Counted from the stretch's first letter, positions 10,985-22,090 are shown. The stretch is 64,000 bases of DNA from Agelas oroides (GCA_949130485.1 OX422185.1:14879011-14943010); one strand, 5' to 3'. Numbers and translations: made by a program. The notes: generated by a model not told the origin, from the sequence alone.

Positions 10985-11585
10985 TAGCCTCGTCCCCAGT
11001 CTCTCTCCTCAAAAACAGGGGGAGGAGAGAGCCTGGTAACATCCGCGGGAAAAGTTGTCGACTTCCGGCGCCTTGCTCTGGCGGTACCAATCAGATTGCA
11101 GAACGAAACCACATGTACACGTGACATTTTGTCCACTCAGCAAAAAATTGTCAACTCAAAAATGAACTTATAAGCGTAGACTACACCTCGAAGGTTGGTG
11201 AAAAACAGTTTTCGGATGTGCGGAAGGTACGCAAGTCCAGAGAGTCCAAGATCGAAGTTTGCTATAGTTGGTTTGCAGGACCGACTCACTCACCATACTT
11301 CACAGCTCCCAGTTTACATGTACAAAGTGCGTCACGGAACTCAACAGAGCTGCGGATGCCTCGAAGACGAGGAGCGAAATTGTAAATAGCTTGCGCTGCT
11401 AACAGGTATAGTACCAATATTGCATGACAGCTTATTAAATCACATGACAATTATTACTAAAGTGGGAGCGTCCTACGTTGATCACATGAATGATGACGCG
11501 CCGGAAGCCGATAGCTTTTCTCGCGACTGTTACTAGGCTCTCTCCTCCCCCCTTTTTTTGAGGAGAAAGCCTGGGGACGAGGCTA
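10985..11585. mobile_element. Family A element (601 bp) nested in another family A end
   Basis: The TIRs of ~85 bp start tagcctcgtcccc and end ggggacgaggcta; each arm is itself palindromic. The exact 10-bp repeat cctgggaatg flanks it (10975-10984 and 11586-11595). Outside this, the left flank gggagcctgggaatg and right flank aggctag together make the end of an older family-A element, so this copy jumped into a relative. Internal frames carry no recognisable protein. Confidence 0.85.
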
Positions 11586-12195
11586 CCTGGGAATGAGGCT
11601 AGCTTGTGCTATGATTACACAACAAACTGTACAAACTATGGCTCTCTCCTCACCCAACACAAGACTTGTTGCCATGGCTCCTGAGTACAAGGCTACACCA
11701 GGTTTAGAAGGGTGACCTAGTGTCCTATTTCCGCACCAGTCCCTAGCCCTGAACAGGAGGCTAAACCCCATGGTAGCCATGACAACAAGTCTTATCTTGA
11801 TTGGACATTATCAGGCTGCTTGGGTGGGTTGTACAAGGCATGTCCAAATATGGTTACTTGTCACTGTGTGGTCAGTATGCTGTATCAAGCTAATTGAGTT
11901 GGTGGACAGTCACCTGTTACTCTGTGGTCAAGATAAGAGTGCTGAGTGGTAGGATCCCCTTTCTCTACAGTACAATGTGTCTAAAGTGGGGAGAGGGTGT
12001 TGACTTGAATATTCAATAATTGTTCTTGACTGTACAAGGCATTGACAATATTCACAATGGCTTTGTTGTAGCTGTCCAGAAGAATGGCAGTGTAGCTGGT
12101 CATGTACCACTGGCAGCTATAAGCTTATTAACCGTTTAACAGCGATTGACGCCTATATGCGTCATCGAAATTCGGCCGCATGTTATCAGTTGGCG

Positions 12196-12474
12196 CAAGA
12201 GTTTATAACAGTAAGAGTGTGCAACTCCCATATGGTTTCTACACCCGCCATCTGGATAGGATGACGTAGGCAATCAGCAGTGAATATGCTTAGCTATGAA
12301 ACACAGCACCAAAGAGGTGGGCTTTCACATAGCTAATGTACACTAGCACCTAGAATGGCTTCATGTTAAGTACCTGCTAAGCATATTCACTGCAGATTGC
12401 CTACGTCATCCCATCCAGATGGCGGGTGTAGAAACCATATGGGAGTTGCACACTCTTACTGTTATAAACTCTTG
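12196..12474. mobile_element. Family B: CAAGAG foldback element, 7-bp TSD
   Basis: The arms of ~105 bp start caagagtttataacagtaag and are inverted at the right end (cttactgttataaactcttg). The 7-mer gttggcg flanks both sides (12189-12195, 12475-12481). It interrupts the piggyBac-like element. Related copies are at 16507-16767 and 19196-19834. Confidence 0.8.
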
Positions 12475-12550
12475 GTTGGCGCAATCCGTTTTGAAGATAG
12501 GTTCTGCACTAGCGGAAAGGGTGGGACAGGGAGAGGTGGGTGGGTGCACC

Positions 12551-13450
12551 GCTCTGGCTGACAGTGCATGGCGGCTGTTGCAGCTGGCTCTAGAAAAGGC
12601 CTGGTCAGTGCTGGGTGTCCCGCTCCTCCACTTTCTTGTACAAACGAGCACAGAAAACGGTCCTTTCACCTTGTAGGGACTCCATTTCTGTTTTTTTAGG
12701 CAGCTTTCAGTCTGGAGGAGCGTTCCCTGGTCGCTCTGGCTGACAGTGCATGGCGGCTGTTGCAGCTGGCTATAGAAAAGCGCTGGGTGTCCCGCTCCTC
12801 CACTTTCTTGTACAAACGAGCACAGAAAACGGTCCTTTCACCTTGTAGGGACTCCATTTCTGTTTTTTTAGGCAGTTTTCAGTCTGGAGGAGCGTTCCCT
12901 GGTCGCTCTGGCTGACAGTGCATGGCAGCTGTTGCAGCTGGCTATAGAAAAGGCCTGGTCAGCGCTGGGTGTCCCGCTCCTCCACTTTCTCGTACAAACG
13001 AGCACAGAAAACGGTCCTTTCACCTTGTAGGGACTCCATTTCTGTTTTTTTAGGCAGCTTTCAGTCTGGAGGAGCGTTCCCTGGTCGCTCTGGCTGACAG
13101 TGCATGGTGGCTGTTGCAGCTGGCTATAGAAAAGGCCTTGTCAGCGCAGGGTGTCCCGCTCCTCCACTTTCTTGTACAAACGAGCACAGAAAATGGTCCT
13201 TTCACCTTGTAGGGACTCCATTTCTGTTTTTTTAGGCAGCTTTCAGTCTGGAGGAGCGTTCCCTGGTCGCTCTGGCTGACAGTGCATGGCGGCTGTTGCA
13301 GCTGGCTATAGAAAAGGCCTGGTCAGCGCTGGGTGTCCCGCTCCTCCACTTTCTTGTACAAACGAGCACAGAAAACGGTCCTTTCACCTTGTAGGGACTC
13401 CATTTCTGTTTTTTTAGGCAGCTTTCAGTCTGGAGGAGCGTTCCCTGGTC
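12551..13450. repeat. 182-bp tandem repeat, 5 units
   Basis: Units start with gctctggctgacagtgcatgg at 12551, 12733, 12905, 13087 and 13269. The second lacks 10 bp. The units are almost identical, so the expansion is recent and internal to the family-C element. Confidence 0.92.
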
Positions 13451-13908
13451 GGAGGGCCCAAACTATTGAACGCTCGGTAATGTGTGGGTGTGGTCAGGGT
13501 CATGAACCTGCAAAAAACTTCTAAAGCAAGCTGTGGATCAAGTTTCTCGGGCTAACTCCTGGCAGAAGTGGAAATGCAGGTGAAAGAAGGTGGGACTAGT
13601 CTACACAAGACCTTTAGGGGAATTAATTTAGCATTTAAAGGGCTAAGAGGCAGCAAAGTAACTAATCACTGGACTGAAGTGGACTGGACTCACAAAAACG
13701 TCAGAATAAGTTAATAAACCACCACAATTGGAAACAAATTGAGCACACGTACAAGACAAGCAGCTGACAACAACAAATGGTATTGGGCTTGTGGGATGCC
13801 ATGTAAACTGTGTGTAAACCCTGCCCTCACCCCAGACTTGCATCCTGTAACTGGCCATGAGTAAAATAAGTGACTCATCAGGGTGACCTGCGTAGTCTGT
13901 TCCTGTGA

Positions 13909-14050
13909 CCGAGCGAGTAGAGTATAGTGGGGAGAGAATGTGCCTCTACTGTTTTCATTCCAGGTTTTGTGTACAAGATTGGTTATGTAGATTGCGTGCA
14001 TGCCGAAGGGCTCGCATGAATACTCTCCCCATTGTACTCTACTCGCTCGG
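13909..14050. mobile_element. Foldback repeat with 27-bp arms
   Basis: ccgagcgagtagagtatagt near 13909 is inverted as actctactcgctcgg ending at 14050, with 25 of 27 positions matching over the arms. No target duplication was seen. The interior is about 90 bp and non-coding. Confidence 0.6.
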
Positions 14051-14305
14051 AAGCGTAACGGAGTAGATTTACTGCTGCCGGCAGGAGGCGCATCATGAAT
14101 ATTGAGGTATTACTCAAGGGGGTTATACGTATGTATTGGTAAGCACTTGTGGTGCATGTAAACTAACCCCATCCCTCCCAGACACACACACACTTACAGT
14201 TTGTATCATGGTGTGTGACTGGATGATCTGTACCGCTGTCTTGTGTACCTGCCATTCACGCTAACACAGCTTTCATTTTTCCATATACCATAGGGTGTGT
14301 AGTTG

Positions 14306-14361
14306 CCACTGGACCAGCTGCTACCAATAGCAGCTGGTCCAGTGGCTATTGGTAGCAGCTG
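14306..14361. repeat. Two mutually exclusive hairpins
   Basis: Arm 14306-14322 pairs perfectly with 14329-14345 (17 bp). The overlapping arm 14315-14330 pairs perfectly with 14346-14361 (16 bp). Only one can form at a time. The layout suggests two rounds of template switching. Confidence 0.75.
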
Positions 14362-14439
14362 AAAACGAATCATGGTACAAGACAGCTGTACCATGTGCCT
14401 TGTGATTCAGTGGGATGTACCTTAATTGAGTTTGTGTGT

Positions 14440-14760
14440 AACTCTGGTACACTACCAGTAAGCCCTGCAAAACATTGATAGCCATCACCATGGTAACATT
14501 TTTTCTTTCCTTGTTATTGAGATACAGGAACAGTACCCCTAGGCTCATCCCCAGGTCTTCCCACTGTCCAGTTTTTGATATCTTGAAGTATGCAAAAATG
14601 GAGGGGGAAGGCCTGGTTCATTTATCACATGAGTAATGTCAGTGTCTAGTGGGACTGAGTGGCGTAGTGTAACCAAGCAGTCCAGGTACAGTACCCCTCC
14701 ACACTGCAAACCGTTGATAGCCATCACCATGGTAACATGTTTTTTTCTGGTATTGAGACA
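14440..14760. repeat. Duplicated X-box-like repeat around a family A remnant
   Basis: tagccatcaccatggtaaca occurs near 14480 and 14720 with related flanks. Between them, about 14540-14620, lies a family-A arm (ctcatccccaggtcttccc ... ggaaggcctgg) with one decayed end. Confidence 0.55.
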
Positions 14761-14795
14761 CATGTGGAGAGTCTAAGAGTTCCTTAGTCAGTTAA

Positions 14796-15206
14796 CCCTT
14801 TAACCACCGCTAACGCCATTTGACTTTGGCCACATGTTATCAGTTGGCAAGGGGGAGGTTGGTGGGTTTCAGCACGGGGTGCCATAAAGGCCTTAGTCGG
14901 CACTGGCTGGACCATTTCTCACCTTGTTAGCACAAATGGGTGTAGAGACCACTCCTCTCCCCTTGTAGGGACACCATTTCTGTTGCTGTAGACAGTGTTA
15001 AGTCAGGAAGAGCGCTTGCTGGTCGGAGAGCCCTGATCATTGAAAGCTCACTAATGGTGGGTGTGGTCAAGGTCAGACCACCCAGAGAATAGCTCAAGGA
15101 AGTTTTAGCTCAAGTTTCCAGTGCTAGCTCCCAGCAGAAGTGGAAATATGGAGCAAAGAAGGCATCCATAGCCTAAAACAAGACATGTAATGAAAGGCCT
15201 ATAAAG
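14796..15206. mobile_element. Family C piggyBac-like element (411 bp)
   Basis: TTAA at 14792-14795 is followed by CCCTTTAACC, and ctataaag precedes TTAA at 15207-15210. The acatgttatcagttggc block aligns it with 12132-13642. It is the simple form without the tandem expansion. Confidence 0.65.
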
Positions 15207-15456
15207 TTAACGAGGACAGACAATGGCTAACATGTATGTTTCACACAGTCATACAAACCGCAAGCAGTGTGTACATGTGAAAAATGTCCATGTGCAGGTA
15301 CTCCTTTGCCCTCACATACATGACGGTAACCAAGGGTGATAACATGTAGGCACCAGTCATTGATGTTGAAATTCAATGATGTCACAACGAGGTCATTTCA
15401 TTGTCACAGCCAATGGGTATTGGTACCAGGGATATTAAGGCTAACCTGTGAACAAG

Positions 15457-15675
15457 TCCTCCCTCTCTTTGTCATAAGATTGAAGGAGAGGATGTAGCAT
15501 TGCCGCCAGCTGTAGTATCACTGCTATAGTCCTCCCTCTCTTTGTCATAAGATTGAAGGAGAGGATGTAGCATTGCCGCCAGCTGTAGTGTTGCTGCTAT
15601 AGTCCTCCCTCTCTTTGTCATAAGATTGAAGGAGAGGATGTAGCATTGCCGCCAGCTGTAGTATCACTGCTATAC
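15457..15675. repeat. 73-bp tandem triplication
   Basis: Three near-identical units start at tcctccctctctttgtcataag (15457, 15530, 15603). Each has a pyrimidine tract and an aag, followed by a short open stretch reading IEGEDVALPPAVV and then tag in the first two units. It looks like a triplicated 3' splice site plus short terminal exon, but coding is unproven. Confidence 0.8.
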
Positions 15676-15928
15676 AAAATGGTAGCTATGATACAGGCAC
15701 TGCTTGGCAGTAGGCAGTTGATAAATTTTTATGATTTCTATAGTTGAGTTAATTGTCATTAGCGGCCATGTAACCTCAATTAGTAAGATACCTGAAAACT
15801 AGTCTCTTCACCTCGAAGAGACATTACTGCATGCTACATCAAAACCTGAACATTTTCTAAGTATATTATGTTACGTATGTTCTCCCAACATGGATACATC
15901 CATCCTCCTTCCCACAACTCTGTCACAG

Positions 15929-16017
15929 CTGAGAAGGCAACGGAGATACTGAGGGAGGTCAAGCAGACTCAGGAGACGTTCAAGAAACAACGGGAGACAA
16001 CCAAACTGGAAGCAGAG
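15929..16017 (+). CDS. Candidate exon encoding a coiled-coil segment
   Basis: A pyrimidine tract ending tctgtcacag precedes 15929 and GAG|gtactt ends it at 16017. The 89-bp interval is open and encodes about 29 charged residues (EKATEILREVKQTQETFKKQ and so on) with the heptad look of a coiled coil. Entry phase is 1 and exit phase is 0. Codon content differs from the surrounding AT-rich intronic sequence. I do not recognise the gene. Neighbouring exons of matching phase were not found nearby. Confidence 0.45.
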
Positions 16018-16506
16018 GTACTTTGTACACATTACAGCTTTGTGCCTGTAGCTGTGTACTGTACAGAGAGTTACTTTCACTGGAGAAACCTTTTGTTTGC
16101 AAATTTCACGTTTCTCCGGCAATTCACAAAACTGTTACCTACATAAAATTCACCTAAACCCAGAGTCAGTCCTGAACAATGTTGATAGTCTATTCTCTGC
16201 TAGTCATGGCCTCCCTATGTTATCACTAGAGTGCTGATTTTGTGCTACCAAAGCCAAATGTCTCAGACTGTTATTGGTGGTTGCTCCTGTTTCAAGTACC
16301 GTCACCCTTGAAACTGTGACAGACTTGGGATCATGTGGATGTTACCGCCCTCTCACTGACAAGGAAGAATTTTCCTAAATGCTGTTCACCAGCGTCTTAA
16401 CTTCATAGCAGTCCATGATTTGCAGCGAATATTTGATTAGTTCGCATCCAAATATTTAGGCTGGGCTTAGAAAATTCTGATATGCTAATTTGCCTTAAGG
16501 TTACGA

Positions 16507-16767
16507 CAAGAGCGCATAAGAACGGGCGGCTAGAGTAAGAGCGTGTAACTACGTAAAATTCGAAACCGGGCGGAATTTACCGCCAGTACTAAAAATAGTA
16601 ACACGCCCTGTGCACGCTGCGTTGACATAAGCCCTTATGCATTGTTGCTAAGCGCGCATGTGACCGGGTGTTCTATTTTTAGTACAGTTCAATAATTCTG
16701 CCCGGACTATGGGCTTCTATTGGAGTTACACGCTCTTACTCTAGCCACTCGTTCTTATGCGCTCTTG
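16507..16767. mobile_element. Family B foldback element, 7-bp TSD
   Basis: Ends are caagagcgcataagaacg and its inverse cgttcttatgcgctcttg. The inverted similarity continues for about 115 bp, so most of the 261 bp folds back. The exact 7-mer gttacga flanks both sides (16500-16506, 16768-16774). Confidence 0.85.
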
Positions 16768-16774
16768 GTTACGA

Positions 16775-17435
16775 TGAACAACCTGTCCTATCTCAGAATT
16801 CAATAAATGCGCCTGAATGTCAGCGTTATAACTCTAGAGTGCTTGGAGGTATTTTAGCGCTTCAAAAGCCTATGGAGATACCGAAGACCAGGCTATACAC
16901 AATGCTCTTTTGGTCATAGCAGCTCTAGCAGCTTATAATCCACACCATCCAGAACAAAGCCTTCACATAAACTCTCTTGCGTCAAATATCTGCTTACTGA
17001 CGGCCCTCAAACTCACCGTTTTCGGTTACTAGTCTCCTAGCACAAGTATCTAGGTCGACTCGATGGCAATTTTCAAGCAGCACTCGAAATGTGGGCGCTA
17101 CATAAAATTTTGAGTAGCGTTCTTCGCAAACCACGACCGAAAAAGCTATTTTCTGACGGTTTGTCCAGAACTTTTTTGGCAAAACTTGACGAGTCGACCT
17201 CGAAAATTTAGTACGGAAGGCCGTTGAGCTGTTATCTTCCGCAGAAAATAAAAGTAGTTCGCTAAAATTGACGCAAAGTTAGTAACGGTAGGAATGCATT
17301 CGGACTTGCGGGTATAGATCGTGAATATAATTATAAATAAGCGCACGCACAGCTTGTTCATCGTAACCTTAATAAGAACCTCCCTGCATTGTCTCTGGTG
17401 TAAACTTAAACCCCCCCTAATTAAGATGGGACCTC
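16775..17435. other. No gene seen
   Basis: Minus-strand frames cross the region without recognisable domains. No repeat was identified. Confidence 0.4.
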
Positions 17436-17444
17436 CTAACAATC

Positions 17445-18887
17445 TAGCCTTGTCCCCAGGCCACTCCCAGATTTTATCTCGCAGCTGTGGAGAAAACTGC
17501 AGAAGGCCTGGGACCATTACTACATCACAGACCAGAAATGGTGGACTCGGTTTCGTAATGATGGTAAAACGTGCCCACGCAATAAGAAGCCAGTACAGCA
17601 AGCGATCGGACAATAAAACTACCTAGACGTTTTGCCAACAGCTACAGACTTTGTAAGTACCAAGTGACTAACGAAGAATGTGTAGACATAAGTGGAAGGC
17701 GTTATGCGTGTACATCAACTGAGGAAAGCAGCAGGCTGAGGGCAAGCACAGAGCACAAAATAAGATCTAATATTTGGTAGGCCATTTGTCAGACCAATAT
17801 CAAATTTGATTGGCCACTTTTCCAAATTGCTTGGACAATAAGAGGAACACCCGCTACCACTCGCTCTAGCATGCTCTTGCTTCAGCAAACTCATTGCATA
17901 AATATGCTGGTCTGCTCGTGCATGGTTGTGGATGTTGCTGGCGCGTACTGACTCGGCACCAAGAAGCCATCGTTCACTGAAGTTTCTTCTAGTAGCGATT
18001 CTTCTCTTGAACTTGGCACATACACTGCATCGAAGCTTCGTGACTATCTTTTTTCTACCACTCAGTTCCGTGTCACAATCAAGCCATGTGACTATCAGGC
18101 ACTCCTGATCCGTATCCGATTTCCATTTTTGGTACGTAGCATACACTACATTCCTTTTCTTGGGCTCTGGGGCCGATGCGTCACTCGAACTCTGGGCTCT
18201 TTTCATGCTGCACTAGCTATAAACGCACTATTACAACTGACTACATAGCTACGAAGTGCTGATCTAGCAATTTGACTCCACGTGCTTATAGCGCGTGTGC
18301 GCATGCGTAGACGCCACCCATAAAACTCTCGTGATCGATTGTTCGGAAGGTAAGACTGACCGTGTAACATTTAACGCGGTCACTTTAGTTAAATGTCCGG
18401 AAATTGGCCGATGGCCGGCTGTTATTTTATGCTCTGCAAGCATGTCGCTCTGTGTCAAAGTAAGTGTCTGTACTTGGGCCACTATTCTCAAGGAGGCTCA
18501 GAGCCAGGGCTAGAACAGCTTAGATAATTTGTACATACCTACAAGTAGCCTTGCCATCTGTTTCTCCGTCCTTGAGGATAGTGGCCCGAGTGCAGACAGT
18601 TTAATATTTTGACATGGAGCAACACGCTTGCCCTCAGCCTGCTGCTTTCCTCGGTCGACGTACACACATAACGCCTTCCACTTATGTCTAACATCCTTCG
18701 TACTTGCAAAGTCCGTAGCTGTTGGCAAAATGTCCAGGCAAACTTTACTATTTGATTGCTTACTGGCCACTTATTGCACGGGAACGTTGCCATTCCAGTC
18801 CGTGACATGGTAATGGTCCCAGGCCTTCTGCTGAGTTTTCTCCACAGCTGCGAGATAAAATCTGGGAGTGGCCTGGGGACGAGGCTA
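17445..18887. mobile_element. Family A long-TIR element (1443 bp)
   Basis: The left end tagccttgtccccaggccac and right end gtggcctggggacgaggcta begin TIRs that stay similar for about 300 bp (to ~17747 and from ~18600). The flanking 9-mers ctaacaatc (17436-17444) and ctaacagtc (18888-18896) differ at one base. It is the largest family-A member here and the only one with a recognisable protein remnant (17715-18206). It may therefore be an internally deleted copy of the autonomous element. Confidence 0.85.
17715..18206 (-). pseudogene. ZNF862/C17orf113-like zinc-finger remnant of a transposase
   Basis: The minus-strand frame starts with ATG at 18204-18206 and encodes 163 residues. After a Lys/Arg-rich start it has a conserved Trp (YQKWK), a C-x2-C (LRCSVCAKF), an FSERW-LGAES stretch, then RASNIHNHARADQHIYAMSL with His ligands. 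This order resembles the N-terminal TTF/BED-like zinc finger of transposon-derived ZNF862- and C17orf113-type proteins. The downstream catalytic region is absent: after about residue 115 the frame runs into the left TIR and loses sense. The class is from family knowledge; that it served this element is inference. Confidence 0.5.
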
Positions 18888-19195
18888 CTAACAGTCTTTG
18901 ATACTGTGGTTTGTGTGTACTTTGCGTGTGCTTGGAAGTCTTTGATTCGATGTTTGCATGTTTGAACCAATTATCTGGGTATTCGTTTGCTAGGACATCC
19001 ACATATCTGGATTGCCAACACCAACATTCGTTGCAGCCCTAATGATTGTCACGTAGGTCATAGCTCTCGTGACTTGTCACTCATGATAGTCTTGGGTTAC
19101 GTTCCCATGTAGGGTTCACACAATTCTCAGCAAAAAAATAAAGATCATCTGTTTTCAAGTTTTCTCTTGTGAAGGAACAGTACAGTACATTACAC

Positions 19196-19834
19196 CAGGA
19201 GCTTATGAACGGCAAAGCCGCGAAGGAGCGTGTAACTCCGGTTCCATTCAAATCCGGATTACTTACGTATTTCCGATTTGGTGAGGCGCAATGCGCGTCA
19301 TGCGGTCTATCACCTACTTGAGGTCTGCGGCTACGTGAGAAAATAAACAATGGCAGAATTGCAAGTACAAGAAATAGTGACTCTAGACTCCACAAGACAA
19401 CGAACAAGAATACTTTTTGAAGTTTGAATATCAGGCAAAAACACACTGAAAGACACGGAAGCCGCTGTTATCGGCGTTTTAAAAAGTCGATCGAGCCATC
19501 GGAGATACCTGCTGCAACTGTAGATGCCTCAGAACGGTGAGGGGGTTCCAGCATCTTCGAATCTTACGCGTTTCTGAGGCAGATCGCTTTCGCCGTCACC
19601 TGTTCGCTTGCCTATTCCTCCGCGGCTAGGTCAAAGGGCGTTCTGAGTGAGTGTAAAATTTCTCACATCGCTATTACGGAACACGTGGGTTTTTATGTCG
19701 TCACTATGACGCTTAATTTGAAGCGTGGTTTCCTTATTTGGAAGTTTGTTCGCTAATAATTTGGATTTGGATGGCACTCGGGTGTATGCGGTAGTTACAC
19801 GCTCCTTCGCGGCTTCGCTGCTCATAAGCTCCTG
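19196..19834. mobile_element. Family B element (639 bp), 7-bp TSD
   Basis: Ends are caggagcttatgaacgg and the inverse ctgctcataagctcctg, followed inward on both sides by the aagccgcgaaggagcgtgtaac block. Flanking 7-mers attacac and gttacac differ at one base. It ends immediately before the satellite array starts. Confidence 0.75.
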
Positions 19835-20053
19835 GTTACACTCTGTGGTTTGTGTAAGTGTATTCACAGTCTCGTTCACAGACTCTCAGTATGGTACTGG
19901 GTCTCGCTGAGGGTCTGGATGAGTGTATTCCATTAGTCTCGTTCACAGACTCTCAGTATGGTACTGGGTCTCGCTGAGGGTCTGGGTGAGTGTATTCCAT
20001 TAGTCTCATTCACAGACTCTGAGTATGGTACTGGGTCTCACTGAGGGTCTGGA

Positions 20054-20660
20054 TAGCCTCGTTCCCAGGCTCTCCCCTCGCCCCGACGAAATAAAACGGA
20101 GGGGGAGAGCCTGGGACTGATTCGCACGTGATATCGCGGCACGACGACTTTGCACTAACCATTAAATAACCTGAAACGTCACTCACGTGAAGACCGCGGA
20201 GGAGCCGCGAAGTACTCTCAGCTCAGGAGTTTGTTACTACAACTCGTTTATTGTTGTGTAGCTATGTTGGAGCTTTATATTGTGGTTGTGAGTTTATTTT
20301 GTACACTAGAGTGTAGCGCTAGCCAACTAAAGTCTTTCTTCATAGCCTCGTAGCAATTTTTTTTAAAGCGGAACATGGTAACAGTAAATAGGCAAAGTTT
20401 TTCCTACGTACTGGGTACTTCTCGGACGTCGCTGCTGTTTGACCCGTGCCAAGGTCTCACCGACGCAGTCACAGCTTGTTTCAGTAGTATATCGTAGCTG
20501 TTCGAGTCAGCCAATCACGTGGCTGCATAATTGCGTCACGACTTTTGTAATTATTGCTGTGACGTCTACGTGCCGCGATATCACGTGCGAATTGGTCCCA
20601 GGCTCTCCCCCTCCGTTTTTTTTTTCGTCGGGGCGAGGGGAGAGCCTGGGAACGAGGCTA
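20054..20660. mobile_element. Family A 608-bp element, satellite copy 1
   Basis: TIRs of ~92 bp start tagcctcgttcccaggctctc. The 9-mer gggtctgga flanks both sides. The body includes a 29-codon frame at 20264-20353 (see findings). Its right part has ccaat, cacgtg and gtgacgtc motifs close together. No transposase is present. Confidence 0.9.
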
Positions 20661-21272
20661 GGGTCTGGATGAGTGTATTCCATTAGTCTCATTCCCAGAC
20701 TCTCAGTATGGTACTGTGTCTCACTGAGGGTCTGGGTGAGTGTATTCCATTAGTCTCGTTCACAGACTCTCAGTATGGTACTGGGTCTCGCTGAGGGTCT
20801 GGGTGAGTGTATTCCATTAGTCTCGTTCACAGACTCTCAGTATGATACTGGGTCTCACTGAGGGTATGGGTGAGTGTATTCCATTAGTCTTGCTCCCAGA
20901 CTCTCAGTATGGTACTGGGTCTCACTGAGGGTATGGGTGAGTGTATTCCATTGGTCTCGTTCACAGACTCTCAGTATGGTACTGGGTCTCACTGAGGGTC
21001 TGGGTGAGTGTATTCCATTAGTCTCCTTCACAGACTCTCAGTATGGTACTGGGTCTCACTGAGGGTCTGGGTGAGTGTATTCCATTAGTCTCGTTCACAG
21101 ACTCTCAGTATGGTACCGGGTCTCACTGAGGGTCTGGGTGAGTGTATTCCATTAGTCTCGTTCACAGACTCTCAGTATGGTACTGGGTCTCGCTGAGGGT
21201 CTGGGTGAGTGTATTCCATTAGTCTCATTCACAGACTCTGAGTATGGTACTGGGTCTCACTGAGGGTCTGGA

Positions 21273-21880
21273 TAGCCTCGTTCCCAGGCTCTCCTCTCGC
21301 CCCGACGAAATAAAACGGAGGGGGAGAGCCTGGGACTGATTCGCACGTGATATCGCGGCACGACGACTTTGCACTAACCATTAAATAACCTGAAACGTCA
21401 CTCACGTGAAGACTGCGAAGGAGCCGCGAAGTACTCTCAGCTCAGGAGTTTGTTACTACAACTCGTTTATTGTTGTGTAGCTATGTTGGAGCTTTATATT
21501 GTGGTTGTGAGTTTATTTTGTACACTAGAGTGTAGCGCTAGCCAACTAAAGTCTTTCTTCATAGCCTCGTAGCAATTTTTTTTAAAGCGGAACATGGTAA
21601 CAGTAAATAGGCAAAGTTTTTCCTACGTACTGGGTACTTCTCGGCCGTCGCTGCTGTTTGACCCGTGCCAAGGTCTCACCGACGCAGTCACACCTTGTTT
21701 CAGTAGTATATCGTAGCTGTTCGAGTCAGCCAATCACGTGGCTGCATAATTGCGTCACGACTTTTGTAATTATTGCTGTGACGTCTACGTGCCGCGATAT
21801 CATGTGCGAATCGGTCCCAGGCTCTCCCACTCCATTTTTATTTTTCGACGGGGCGAGGGGAGAGCCTGGGAACGAGGCTA
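21273..21880. mobile_element. Family A 608-bp element, satellite copy 2
   Basis: It is nearly identical to copy 1 and sits at the same monomer position with the same gggtctgga flanks. It is separated from copy 1 by 612 bp, which equals nine monomers plus the 9-bp duplication. Confidence 0.9.
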
Positions 21881-22090
21881 GGGTCTGGATGAGTGTATTC
21901 CATTAGTCTCGTTCACAGACTCTCAGTATGGTACTGTGTCTCACTGAGGGTCTGGGTGAGTTTATTGCATTAGTCTCGTTCACAGACTCTCAGTATGGTA
22001 CTGGGTCTCACTGAGGGTCTGGGTGAGTGTATTCCATTAGTCTCGTTCACAGACTCTGAGTATGGTACTGGGTCTCACTGAGGGTCTGGA

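Larger units (their letters stand above)
12132..13642. mobile_element. Family C piggyBac-like element, expanded
   Basis: It follows TTAA (12128-12131) with CCGTTTAAC and ends TTTAAAGGG before CTAA (13643-13646), a one-base change from TTAA. The catgttatcagttggc and gggtgggacaggg blocks align it with 14796-15206 and 7391-7896. It has grown by a family-B insertion (12196-12474) and by a fivefold 182-bp tandem expansion. No transposase frame was recognised. Confidence 0.65.

Noticed and set aside
21658-21906. Repeated 82-codon frame in the 608-bp elements
   Set aside because: It crosses the element's TIR and runs into the satellite; the same translation of TIR sequence appears at unrelated family-A ends.
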